Below, in pieces: positions 33,369 through 40,765 of a stretch of DNA of 64,000 nucleotides; the stretch's first letter is position 1, and each line of letters opens with the position of its first letter. The notes below the pieces were generated by a model. The model searched no databases. It was not told the DNA's origin and was given only the letters and a program-made list of their open reading frames with translations. A program made the translations under genes and the position numbers. The DNA is from HGM12998 sp900756495 (lineage in GTDB: Bacteria > Bacillota > Clostridia > Oscillospirales > Oscillospiraceae), in contig CAUEFI010000002.1 of NCBI GenBank assembly GCA_958477305.1, forward strand, positions 124,001-188,000. The letters run 5' to 3'.

Positions 33369-35153
33369 ATGACTTTCAAAGACCTCGGCCTTATTGCGCC
33401 TATTTTGAGGGCGCTGGCCGACGAGGGCTATGAGAAGCCCTCCCCCATCCAGGCGAAGGCGATCCCCCCCGCCCTGGAGGGGCGGGATGTCCTGGGCTGC
33501 GCCCAGACCGGCACTGGCAAGACCTGCGCCTTTGCCGCCCCCATCCTGCAGCGGCTCAGCGCCGCTCCGGCGCGGCAGAAGCCCCGGCCCGTCCGCGCTC
33601 TCATTCTTACTCCTACCCGGGAGCTGGCCCTCCAGATCCAGGAGAGTTTTGAGCACTATGGGAAAAACCTCCCTCTGCGCTCCGCCGTTATCTTCGGCGG
33701 CGTGGGCCAAGGTCCCCAGGTGGAACAGCTCAAGCGGGGTGTGGACGTGCTGGTTGCCACCCCGGGCCGCCTGGAGGATCTCCACAGCCAGGGTTTTATC
33801 CATGTGGAAAATCTGGAGATCTTTGTCCTGGACGAGGCCGACCGGATGCTGGATATGGGCTTTATCCATGATGTAAGAAAAATTCTCAAGTGGCTCCCGG
33901 CAAAAAAGCAGACGCTCTTTTTCTCGGCCACCATGCCTCCCGAAGTCCAGGGGCTGGTGGACTCCCTGCTTCACAACCCGGCGAAGGTGGCGGTCGATCC
34001 CATCTCCTCTCCCGTGGAGATCATCGATCAGCGGCTCTACTATGTGGACCGCGGCAACAAGACCAAGCTCCTCTCCGCCCTGATCCAGGACGGACATGTG
34101 AGGAACGCGCTGATTTTTACCCGCACCAAGCACGGGGCCAACAAGGTGGCCGGTGACCTGGTCAAAGCCGGCATCTCTGCCGCGGCCATCCACGGCAATA
34201 AAAGCCAGACCGCCCGCCAGCAGGCCCTGGCCGATTTCAAGGCCGGACGGATCACCGCCCTGGTGGCCACCGATATCGCGGCCCGGGGGCTGGATATCGA
34301 GGAGCTGTCCCACGTCTTCAACTACAACCTGCCCGACGTGCCTGAGACCTATGTCCACCGCATCGGGCGTACAGGCCGGGCGGGCCACGGCGGCACAGCC
34401 GTCTCTTTCTGCGATATCAATGAGAAGGATGCGCTCAGGAGTATTGAGAAGCTCATCGGCAGACACATTCCTGTGGTGGACGGCCACCCCTGGCCCATGC
34501 AGATACTGGAGCCCTCAGGAAAGGACGCCAAGGGCAGACCTGTCAATCCCGAGGATGCTGAGGCCCGTGCCGCCGCCAAAGAACACCGCCGGGCACGCAA
34601 CGCCGAAGCGTCCGCCAAAAAAGCGGCCCCGGCTCCTCAGCAGCAGAAGCCTGTACCTGCGGCCCCTCCCCCGGAGGCCCCCGCCAAGCCCAGGCGCCGC
34701 AGGGGTCAGCGGGCCAGTGCCACCCTGGAGGCCGCCCTTACCGCCACATCGCCTGCCATACCGGCAGCCCGTCAGGCCTATACTGATTTTGAAAAACCCA
34801 ACCCCCTGGCCAGCGACGTAATCATGGATGCCACCGCCCGCCTGTTGGCCCCCCGCAGGCCAGCCGCCGCTGCATCTGCGTCTAAACCAGCTGAGCCTCC
34901 CCGCCCCTCTGCCGGTGAGAGCGGCAAGAAGCGCCGCCGCGGGAAAAAGAAAACCAGCGGGGAATCCCCTGCCGCAGAGGCTCTTATTCCTAAAAAGGCC
35001 AGCGGTGCGCCGGCGCCAAAAAAGAAGTCCGGCGGCAGAGGACCGGGCAGGGGCGTCAGAGGGGGACCTCCTGAGATTCGCCGCGGAACCCAAAAGGACT
35101 CCACCGAGCAGCCCAGCCTGATGAGGCCCTACTATCTCAGCGACGATAATTGA
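33369..35153 (+). CDS. DEAD-box RNA helicase (RhlE/CshA-like)
   Basis: ATP-dependent RNA helicase, 594 residues, with a complete motor in about the first 370: Q motif, AQTGTGKT (motif I), PTRELALQI (Ia), VATPGRL (Ib), VLDEADRML (II), SAT (III), ATDIAARGLDIE (V) and HRIGRTGRAG (VI). The C-terminal 220 residues are basic and Ala/Pro-rich with KKRRRGKKK, a likely RNA-binding tail. Such enzymes remodel rRNA or mRNA. It has its own promoter and a strong terminator, so it is a single-gene unit. Confidence 0.93.
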   Translation: MTFKDLGLIAPILRALADEGYEKPSPIQAKAIPPALEGRDVLGCAQTGTGKTCAFAAPILQRLSAAPARQKPRPVRALILTPTRELALQIQESFEHYGKNLPLRSAVIFGGVGQGPQVEQLKRGVDVLVATPGRLEDLHSQGFIHVENLEIFVLDEADRMLDMGFIHDVRKILKWLPAKKQTLFFSATMPPEVQGLVDSLLHNPAKVAVDPISSPVEIIDQRLYYVDRGNKTKLLSALIQDGHVRNALIFTRTKHGANKVAGDLVKAGISAAAIHGNKSQTARQQALADFKAGRITALVATDIAARGLDIEELSHVFNYNLPDVPETYVHRIGRTGRAGHGGTAVSFCDINEKDALRSIEKLIGRHIPVVDGHPWPMQILEPSGKDAKGRPVNPEDAEARAAAKEHRRARNAEASAKKAAPAPQQQKPVPAAPPPEAPAKPRRRRGQRASATLEAALTATSPAIPAARQAYTDFEKPNPLASDVIMDATARLLAPRRPAAAASASKPAEPPRPSAGESGKKRRRGKKKTSGESPAAEALIPKKASGAPAPKKKSGGRGPGRGVRGGPPEIRRGTQKDSTEQPSLMRPYYLSDDN

Positions 35154-35167
35154 CTGCAGAACAAAAG

Positions 35168-35206
35168 GCCCTGGTCCCGGCAAAATCGCCGGGACCAGGG
35201 CTTTCC
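35168..35206. terminator. Intrinsic terminator after the helicase
   Basis: A 14-bp stem (GCCCTGGTCCCGGC with complement) with loop AAAATC, followed by TTTCCTTTAAA. It lies between convergent genes. Confidence 0.85.
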
Positions 35207-35240
35207 TTTAAAGGATATGCGAACGTCTCCGTGCGCAGCT

Positions 35241-35792
35241 TCAGCAGTCCCATTCGCTGAGATCATTATAGGTAATGCCCCGGCCGCTGCCGCTGCGGCT
35301 GCCGGACCCCGAAAGGCCCAGCTTCATCCCCCGGATCTCCTCGGCCACCGCCTCCGCATCGCACAGCTCCCCCTTCTCGTTGTAGATGCCAAGGTGAGGG
35401 CGTTTCTGGACGTAATCCAGTATGAGGTCAGGACTGCGAAAGCGCCCGGTAAAGTAGAATCTGGGCCCCCGCCGGGTCTCCTCAATCCGGCCGATGGGCA
35501 GCTCCCGAACTTCCGCACCGGCCTCCGCCGCCTCCATCTCCGCTCTGCGGGCAAAGTGGTACTCTCGAATGGCGTCCATTTCAGTCCTCCTTTCGTCCAG
35601 GAGAAAAATGTCCTCGATGGGGGCGTTCACTGCCCGGGAAATGTCAAAGGCCAGCTTGAGAGACGGATTATACCGTCCTGCCTCCAACCGAACGACGGTC
35701 TCCCGCCGGGCCCCCACCCGGTCCGCCAGCTCCTCCTGGGTCAGCCCGGCGGCCAGACGGTACTCCTTCAGCTTACAGACAAAGGGTTTCAA
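35241..35792 (-). CDS. Xre-family regulator with C-terminal extension
   Basis: A 183-residue regulator. An N-terminal Cro/C1 helix-turn-helix has LKEYRLAAGLTQEELADRVG, RRETVVRLEAG and PSLKLAFDISRAVNAPIEDI. A middle helix (ERRTEMDAIREYHFARRAE) leads to an unrecognised C half with RFYFTGRFRSPDLILDYVQ and a Ser/Gly-rich tail. TTG 35792 is chosen as start because AAAGGAG lies ten bases upstream; the in-frame GTG at 35825 has no ribosome site and falls inside an operator-like repeat. Probably represses itself and perhaps the divergent gene. Confidence 0.82.
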   Translation of the reverse strand: MKPFVCKLKEYRLAAGLTQEELADRVGARRETVVRLEAGRYNPSLKLAFDISRAVNAPIEDIFLLDERRTEMDAIREYHFARRAEMEAAEAGAEVRELPIGRIEETRRGPRFYFTGRFRSPDLILDYVQKRPHLGIYNEKGELCDAEAVAEEIRGMKLGLSGSGSRSGSGRGITYNDLSEWDC

Positions 35793-35808
35793 CGTCTTTT
35801 GTCTCCTT

Positions 35809-35846
35809 TGTGATATATTTCTCACTTTTGTGATAAATATATCACA
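35809..35846. promoter_or_regulatory. Operator-like repeats of the Xre gene
   Basis: A perfect dyad TGTGATAAATATATCACA (35829-35846) is followed by a partial copy TGTGATATATTTCTCAC (35809-35825), 20 bases apart, i.e. about two helix turns. The pair covers the region just upstream of the Xre start and fits an autoregulatory operator. Confidence 0.65.
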
Positions 35847-35884
35847 TTCCTTAAAAAAAAGTCAATCTCCAGCCCAACGTGTCC

Positions 35885-35913
35885 TTGTCTCTTGGTACAG
35901 GATCGGCTATAAT
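35885..35913 (+). promoter_or_regulatory. Sigma-A promoter
   Basis: TTGTCT, 17 bases, TATAAT. The transcript should start near 35920, which places the in-frame ATG at 35921 at the very 5' end and favours ATG 35962. Confidence 0.7.
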
Positions 35914-35961
35914 TTGAAAATGAGAGATTACATTACGTTTGGACGAAACGAGGACTGCCTG

Positions 35962-36456
35962 ATGGATAACATGTTGGACCTCACCCCGGCGGAGGCACTA
36001 GAGCGTCTCCGGGCATGCTACAGCGCCCACGTGGAGCGCTTTGTACAGGCTGGCCGCGCAGGGGATTGGCGGGATAAGCTGGCTGGCTGGCTCAGCGGCG
36101 GCGGAGGCATGGCCCGCCGCGCCCAGGACGAGGCGCTCTCCTCCTTCTATCAGGATCTGAAGTTGGGCGTGGAGGCGCTGTCCTCCCTGCTGGCAGGCAT
36201 CCCGGATGCCGCTCCATTTGCAGCGGAAGCTCTGGAGCTTGTGCTGTTTCACAGCGGCGCGCCGGATCCGTCCGTCCCCGCTATGGAATTTGCCCTTGTA
36301 GCCCTTGAGGGGTTGGCCGATCCCTTGGTCCCCCTTTTGGATCGGGAACATGCACAGGCAATTTTAGCCCGCTATGTCAGGCGCACCCCGGTCCGCCGGA
36401 TGCTTCCCAACCAACAGAAGCTCTATCAACACCTGAAGCGGCAGGCGGATTCCTGA
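35962..36456 (+). CDS. Hypothetical helical protein
   Basis: A 164-residue protein, mostly helical and soluble: LTPAEALERLRACYSAHVER, a Gly-rich turn (LSGGGGMARR), YQDLKLGVEALSSLLAG and a basic end with RRMLPNQQKLYQHLKRQ. ATG 35962 follows GAGG by eight bases. I recognise no family. It has its own promoter and terminator and is divergent from the Xre regulator, which may control it. Confidence 0.6.
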   Translation: MDNMLDLTPAEALERLRACYSAHVERFVQAGRAGDWRDKLAGWLSGGGGMARRAQDEALSSFYQDLKLGVEALSSLLAGIPDAAPFAAEALELVLFHSGAPDPSVPAMEFALVALEGLADPLVPLLDREHAQAILARYVRRTPVRRMLPNQQKLYQHLKRQADS

Positions 36457-36472
36457 TTTCTTTTCACGAAAA

Positions 36473-36510
36473 CGGGGCCTGGCGCGATATGCGCCGGGCC
36501 CCGCTTCTTT
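36473..36510 (+). terminator. Intrinsic terminator
   Basis: A 13-bp stem with one G-T pair (CGGGGCCTGGCGC with GCGCCGGGCCCCG), loop GATAT, then CTTCTTT. Confidence 0.75.
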
Positions 36511-36517
36511 GCCGCAC

Positions 36518-37285
36518 TTACGGGCGCAGGCCGCTGCCGCCCTGCATGGTGATGGTCTCGCCGGAAATATACTTGGCGTCCTCCGAGCAGAGGAAAACAG
36601 CGGTACGGCCGATGTCCTTCTCCGGGTCGCCAAACCGGCCGGCCGGAATCCCCTGAATGGTTCGCTCATAGATCTCGGGGTACTGCGCTTTCCAGTTCAT
36701 CAATGCCTGAGACATCACAAGCGGACAGATGATATTGACATTGATACCGTCAGGCCCCCACTCGGTGGCGGCCACCCGCGACATGCCTCGGATGCCCTCC
36801 TTAGCGGCGGCATAGGAGGACTGGCCTGGCTTACCGAACAGCCCTGCGCCTGACGCAAAGTTCACCACCGATCCCTTGGTCTCCTTCAGGTATGGATAGG
36901 TGTGCTTCATATAGAAAAAGGCGGCATACAGGCCGGAATAAATCGCTTTATTGAAATCTTCCAGGGTATGCTCAACCAGCGGTATGCCGGAAGCTGAATT
37001 TTGGGCATTGTTGATCAGCGCGTCAATGCGGCCGAATGTCTCTGCAATTTGGGCCACTGCGGCCTTGACCTGTTCTTCCTCTCCGCCATCGGCCAGGACA
37101 GGGAGAACCCGGACGCCATACAGGCGTTCCAACTCCTCCTTGGCATCCTCCAGCTTGCCCAAACTCCGCCCGGTAAGAGCCAAGTTGGCTCCCTCCTTGG
37201 CAAACGCGGTAGCTACGCCGTAACCAATACCGCCGCCCTTTCCGCCGCCTGTAATAATGATGGTCTTTCCTTCAAATCGTCCCAC
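36518..37285 (-). CDS. Short-chain dehydrogenase/reductase
   Basis: Classical SDR of 255 residues using NAD(P). The nucleotide motif is TGGGKGGGIGYG (residues about 12-23), the structural NNAQNSA is near 90, and the catalytic Ser-Tyr-Lys are in NFASGAG and SYAAAKEG. The C-terminal ISGETITMQGG is typical of FabG-like enzymes. GTG 37285 has AGGAGTG six bases upstream; an earlier in-frame GTG at 37294 sits on that site. It is divergent from another SDR at 37550. The substrate is unknown. Confidence 0.9.
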   Translation of the reverse strand: MGRFEGKTIIITGGGKGGGIGYGVATAFAKEGANLALTGRSLGKLEDAKEELERLYGVRVLPVLADGGEEEQVKAAVAQIAETFGRIDALINNAQNSASGIPLVEHTLEDFNKAIYSGLYAAFFYMKHTYPYLKETKGSVVNFASGAGLFGKPGQSSYAAAKEGIRGMSRVAATEWGPDGINVNIICPLVMSQALMNWKAQYPEIYERTIQGIPAGRFGDPEKDIGRTAVFLCSEDAKYISGETITMQGGSGLRP

Positions 37286-37360
37286 TGTAATCACTCCTGT
37301 CTTCTTTCGTTTTGTCCGCTATTTAAACGATACCATAGTGCTATGTTTTCTGCAAGTGGT

Positions 37361-37419
37361 TACCAATTAGTCAGGTTAGTCTCCGCTGACCAAATTAGCG
37401 CCGACAGATACCAAATGGT
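37361..37419. repeat. Three ACCAA(A)T-type repeats between divergent SDR genes
   Basis: ACCAATTAG (37362), ACCAAATTAG (37389) and ACCAAATGG (37410) occur at spacings of 27 and 21 bases in the 264-base region between the two SDR genes. They look like binding sites of a regulator, but no regulator gene is adjacent other than the MarR gene beyond the second SDR. Confidence 0.4.
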
Positions 37420-37549
37420 CTGGACAAAAAACTCCACAGCCGCCCACCATCCGATGCAGCCATTCCTTATTTCATCTTTACTTTCAAGTCCTTGGGTTAT
37501 ATCATATAGAAAATTTATCTATATACAGCAGAGAAAGGATGGTTTTTAA

Positions 37550-38314
37550 ATGGAGAGCAATAGACTGGCCGGAAAAGTTGCAATGATTACCGGCGCGAGC
37601 AGTGGTATTGGCTGTGCTGCGGTCCGGTGCTTTCATGAGGAAGGCGCCTGGGTGATCGCCGCGGCCAGATATACCCGCCCGGAAGAGCTGGCACAGTGGG
37701 AGGGCGCAGAACGTGTCATACCTATGACCGTTGATGTCACCAAGCTTGAGGATATTCAGCGGATGGTGGAGACCGCTGAAACCCGTTTCGGCCGGTTGGA
37801 TGCGCTATGCAACATAGCGGGAATGAATGACCTGCACTATACCCTTGAAGACACAGATGATGCACGCTGGGATCGGATCATGGACCTGGATTTAAAGGCC
37901 CCCTTCCGCATCTGCCGGCTTGCGGTCCCTCTTATGCTCAAGGGCGGTGGGGGCGCGATTGTCAATATTGGCTCCTATGCTGCGCTCCGCGGCAACCATG
38001 GCCCCAGCTATACTGCCGCCAAGACGGGCTTAGTAGGCCTGACGCGGAGCATCGCCTTTGGATATGGCCCTCAGGGAATTCGCTGCAACATTGTACATCC
38101 AGGCGGTGTGGATACGGATATCGGCCCTCACTCCGGCGGCGCTTTCCATCCTATAGGTCTGGAGCGAATTATGAAGATTGCTGAGGCCTACCCCTCCGGC
38201 TGGCACGCCACACCGGAGGAAGTCGCCGCGTGCTGTCTGTTCCTGTGCAGCGACGACGCCAGGCATGTCAACGGTGCCGAACTCTCGGTGGACGGAGGCA
38301 CCTGTTGTTGCTGA
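37550..38314 (+). CDS. Short-chain dehydrogenase/reductase
   Basis: Classical SDR of 254 residues. The cofactor motif is TGASSGIG (about 14-21), NIAGMND replaces the common NNAG, and the active site has GSYAALRG and SYTAAKTG. The C-terminal VNGAELSVDGGTCCC ends in three cysteines, which is unusual. The start follows GAAAGGATGG. It is divergent from the SDR at 36518-37285, and a terminator follows. The two may act on related substrates; none can be named. Confidence 0.9.
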   Translation: MESNRLAGKVAMITGASSGIGCAAVRCFHEEGAWVIAAARYTRPEELAQWEGAERVIPMTVDVTKLEDIQRMVETAETRFGRLDALCNIAGMNDLHYTLEDTDDARWDRIMDLDLKAPFRICRLAVPLMLKGGGGAIVNIGSYAALRGNHGPSYTAAKTGLVGLTRSIAFGYGPQGIRCNIVHPGGVDTDIGPHSGGAFHPIGLERIMKIAEAYPSGWHATPEEVAACCLFLCSDDARHVNGAELSVDGGTCCC

Positions 38315-38320
38315 ACCCCC

Positions 38321-38356
38321 AAAAAGCTGCCGGGTCTGGGCCCGGCGGCTTTTTTA
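38321..38356 (+). terminator. Intrinsic terminator after the second SDR
   Basis: AAAAAGC-T-GCCGGG pairs with CCCGGC-G-GCTTTTTT (one G-T pair) around TCTGGG, ending in a run of T. Confidence 0.88.
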
Positions 38357-38444
38357 TTGGATGCTGTGGAAGTTCCATTCAATCACAAATTTACTTTACA
38401 AAATGATATAGAGCGCATTCCAGGCTTTTTGTGCAGTGTGCTCA

Positions 38445-38473
38445 TTGACAACTGTTAGCAAGGAAACTAAGAT
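38445..38473 (+). promoter_or_regulatory. Promoter with an internal GTTAGCAAG element
   Basis: TTGACA (38445-38450), 17 bases, TAAGAT (38468-38473). The spacer holds GTTAGCAAG (38454-38462), which recurs at 38993-39001 between the MarR gene and the ABC genes. It is the likely MarR operator. Confidence 0.65.
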
Positions 38474-38505
38474 AATACTACTCAAACAAAGGAGGTGATG
38501 CTTCG

Positions 38506-38997
38506 ATGCGGCGAGAGCGTCACGTTGGCTACGAGATCAAAGCACTGTCCAATTTGATGCGGCGGAAGATATGGGAACTGCACGGGAGCCTGGACGATGA
38601 GTTCACTGAGATGCAGGGCATGCTGCTGGGCTTCCTGTGCCGCAACCGTGACCAGGAGATCTTCCAGAAAACCCTGGAGGGAGTGTTCTCCATCCGGCGC
38701 TCCACGGCCTCGCGGCTGTTGAAGCAGATGGAGGGAGACGGACTGATTGTCCGTCTCCCGGTGAGCCGCGATGCGCGGCTCAAGCGGATTGTAGTTACGC
38801 CCAAGGCAGAGGCGCTCACTCAGCAGGCTGCCGCCAGGATCCAGTCCATGGAAGCTGTGCTGACCCGGGGGCTGACGCAGGCAGAGATCGATCAGCTGAT
38901 GGCAACCTTGGAAAAATTAAAACGCAATCTGACTGAGCTGTCAGATTCCCGCTCTGCTTCGGAGGATTGCCAAATTCATCCCAACGCAAACAGTTAG
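38506..38997 (+). CDS. MarR-family transcriptional regulator
   Basis: A 163-residue winged-helix regulator: EMQGMLLGFLCRN, the recognition part FSIRRSTASRLLKQMEGDGL, the wing VSRDARLKRIVVT and a long C-terminal dimer helix. The ATG follows AAAGGAGGTGATG. It directly precedes the two ABC exporter genes, 31 bases upstream, the usual arrangement of a repressor that controls its own multidrug exporter and is released by a ligand. The tail after residue 145 (SASEDCQIHPNANS) is unstructured. Confidence 0.9.
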   Translation: MRRERHVGYEIKALSNLMRRKIWELHGSLDDEFTEMQGMLLGFLCRNRDQEIFQKTLEGVFSIRRSTASRLLKQMEGDGLIVRLPVSRDARLKRIVVTPKAEALTQQAAARIQSMEAVLTRGLTQAEIDQLMATLEKLKRNLTELSDSRSASEDCQIHPNANS

Positions 38998-39001
38998 CAA
39001 G
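38993..39001 (+). repeat. Second GTTAGCAAG copy
   Basis: Same nonamer as in the promoter at 38454-38462. It overlaps the MarR stop codon and lies 28 bases before the first ABC gene. It may be a second operator or chance. Confidence 0.4.
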
Positions 39002-39028
39002 CGAATTTTTACCCAAGGAGGGAACCGC

Positions 39029-40765
39029 ATGAAGAAACGCAGCATCGTAGGCTGCATTCAGGAGCTTTGGCCGGCCACCATACTCACGCCGATTCTTGTC
39101 ATCGGCGAGGTAGCCTTTGACGTACTCATCCCAAAGATGACCGGCAAGCTGCTGGATGAGGGTGTACAGGCCGGCAGCATGGACCACATCGTCCGATACG
39201 GCGTCACGGTAGTGGCCATGGCACTGATTGCCCTGCTGCTGGGTGCTCTGTCCGGCCGCTTTGCGGCCAAGGCATCTACCGGCCTCTCCCGCAATCTGCG
39301 GCGGGAGATGTACCGCAACGTCCAAAAATTTTCTTTTTCCAATATTGACAAGTACTCCACAGGCGGCATCATTACCCGCCTGACCACTGATGTGACCAAT
39401 GTGCAGATGGCCTTTATGATGATTATCCGCATCGCTGTGCGCTGCCCCATCATGCTCATCTGCGCATGGGTGATGACCTTTACCATCAATCCCCGGCTGG
39501 CTCTGATCTTTCTGATCGTCATTCCAATCTTGGCGGTCGGCCTGCTGCTTATCATGACCAAAGCTCACCCAATCTTTGAACGGGTGTTTAAGCGCTATGA
39601 CTGGATGAACAATGTGGTGCAGGAGAATCTGCTGGGCATCCGGGTTGTCAAATCCTTCGTCCGGGAGGAGCATGAGAAGGAAAAATTCGGCGAGGTCTCC
39701 CAGGAGATCTACCTGAACTTCTCCAAGGCCGAAAAAATTCTGGCCTTTAACATGCCCCTGATGCAGCTGTGCGTCTCGGCCTGTATCCTCATTGTCTCCT
39801 GGCTGAGCGCCCATCTGATCGTAGGCGGCAGCATGACCACCGGTGAGCTGACCAGCATGTTCAGCTATATCATGATGATCCTGATGAGCTTGATGATGTT
39901 CTCCATGGTGCTGGTGATGATCGTCATCGCCCGGGCCTCTGCCGAGCGCATCACCGAGCTGCTCAATGAGGAGAGCGATCTCCAGAACGGCCCCTCCCCC
40001 ATCGAAGAGGTCAAGGACGGCTCTGTGATCTTTGAAAATGTGAGCTTCAGCTATGCCAATGACAAGTCCAAGGAGTGCCTGAAAAACGTCAGTCTGAATA
40101 TTAAGTCCGGGCAGACCGTAGGTATTCTGGGCGGTACCGGCACCTCCAAGACCACATTGGTTCAGCTCATCCCCCGTCTATACGACGCCACCGAAGGCCG
40201 TGTGCTGGTGGGCGGCGTGGACGTGCGGGAGTACGACATGGAGGCTCTGCGGGAGCAGGTAGCAATGGTGCTCCAGAAAAACGTCCTCTTCTCCGGCTCT
40301 ATCAAGGAGAACCTGCGCTGGGGGAATGCCAGCGCCACTGACGAGGAACTGGTCCGGGTGTGTAAGCTGGCCCAAGCCGACTCTTTTATTCAGGAGTTCC
40401 CTGACAAATATGACACCTATATTGAGCAGGGAGGCACCAATGTTTCCGGCGGTCAAAAGCAGCGGCTGTGCATCGCCCGCGCCCTGCTGAAGAAGCCCAA
40501 GATCCTGATTCTGGACGACTCGACCTCCGCTGTGGACACCAAGACCGATGCGCTTATCCGCAAGGCTTTCAGGGATGAGATCCCGGATACCACTAAATTC
40601 ATCATCGCGCAGCGCATCTCCTCTATTGAGGACGCCGACCTGATACTGGTCATGGATGGCGGCGTGATCAGTGCCATGGGCACCCACGAGCAGTTGCTCC
40701 AGACCTGCGGCATCTACCGTGAAATCTATGAGTCCCAGACGAAGGGAGGCGGCGAAGATGAATAA
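39029..40765 (+). CDS. ABC exporter half-transporter with degenerate nucleotide site (MdlA-like)
   Basis: A 578-residue type IV ABC exporter half. Six membrane helices lie in about residues 15-310, then the ATPase domain. Walker A is GGTGTSKTT, with Ser where the last Gly should be; the signature is VSGGQKQRL; Walker B ILILDDSTSAVD has Asp in place of the catalytic Glu; the switch His is Gln in IIAQRIS. So this half forms one weak ATP site, as in heterodimeric exporters. The next gene, overlapping by eight bases, encodes the canonical half. Probable drug or lipid/peptide exporter under the MarR gene. Confidence 0.92.
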   Translation: MKKRSIVGCIQELWPATILTPILVIGEVAFDVLIPKMTGKLLDEGVQAGSMDHIVRYGVTVVAMALIALLLGALSGRFAAKASTGLSRNLRREMYRNVQKFSFSNIDKYSTGGIITRLTTDVTNVQMAFMMIIRIAVRCPIMLICAWVMTFTINPRLALIFLIVIPILAVGLLLIMTKAHPIFERVFKRYDWMNNVVQENLLGIRVVKSFVREEHEKEKFGEVSQEIYLNFSKAEKILAFNMPLMQLCVSACILIVSWLSAHLIVGGSMTTGELTSMFSYIMMILMSLMMFSMVLVMIVIARASAERITELLNEESDLQNGPSPIEEVKDGSVIFENVSFSYANDKSKECLKNVSLNIKSGQTVGILGGTGTSKTTLVQLIPRLYDATEGRVLVGGVDVREYDMEALREQVAMVLQKNVLFSGSIKENLRWGNASATDEELVRVCKLAQADSFIQEFPDKYDTYIEQGGTNVSGGQKQRLCIARALLKKPKILILDDSTSAVDTKTDALIRKAFRDEIPDTTKFIIAQRISSIEDADLILVMDGGVISAMGTHEQLLQTCGIYREIYESQTKGGGEDE

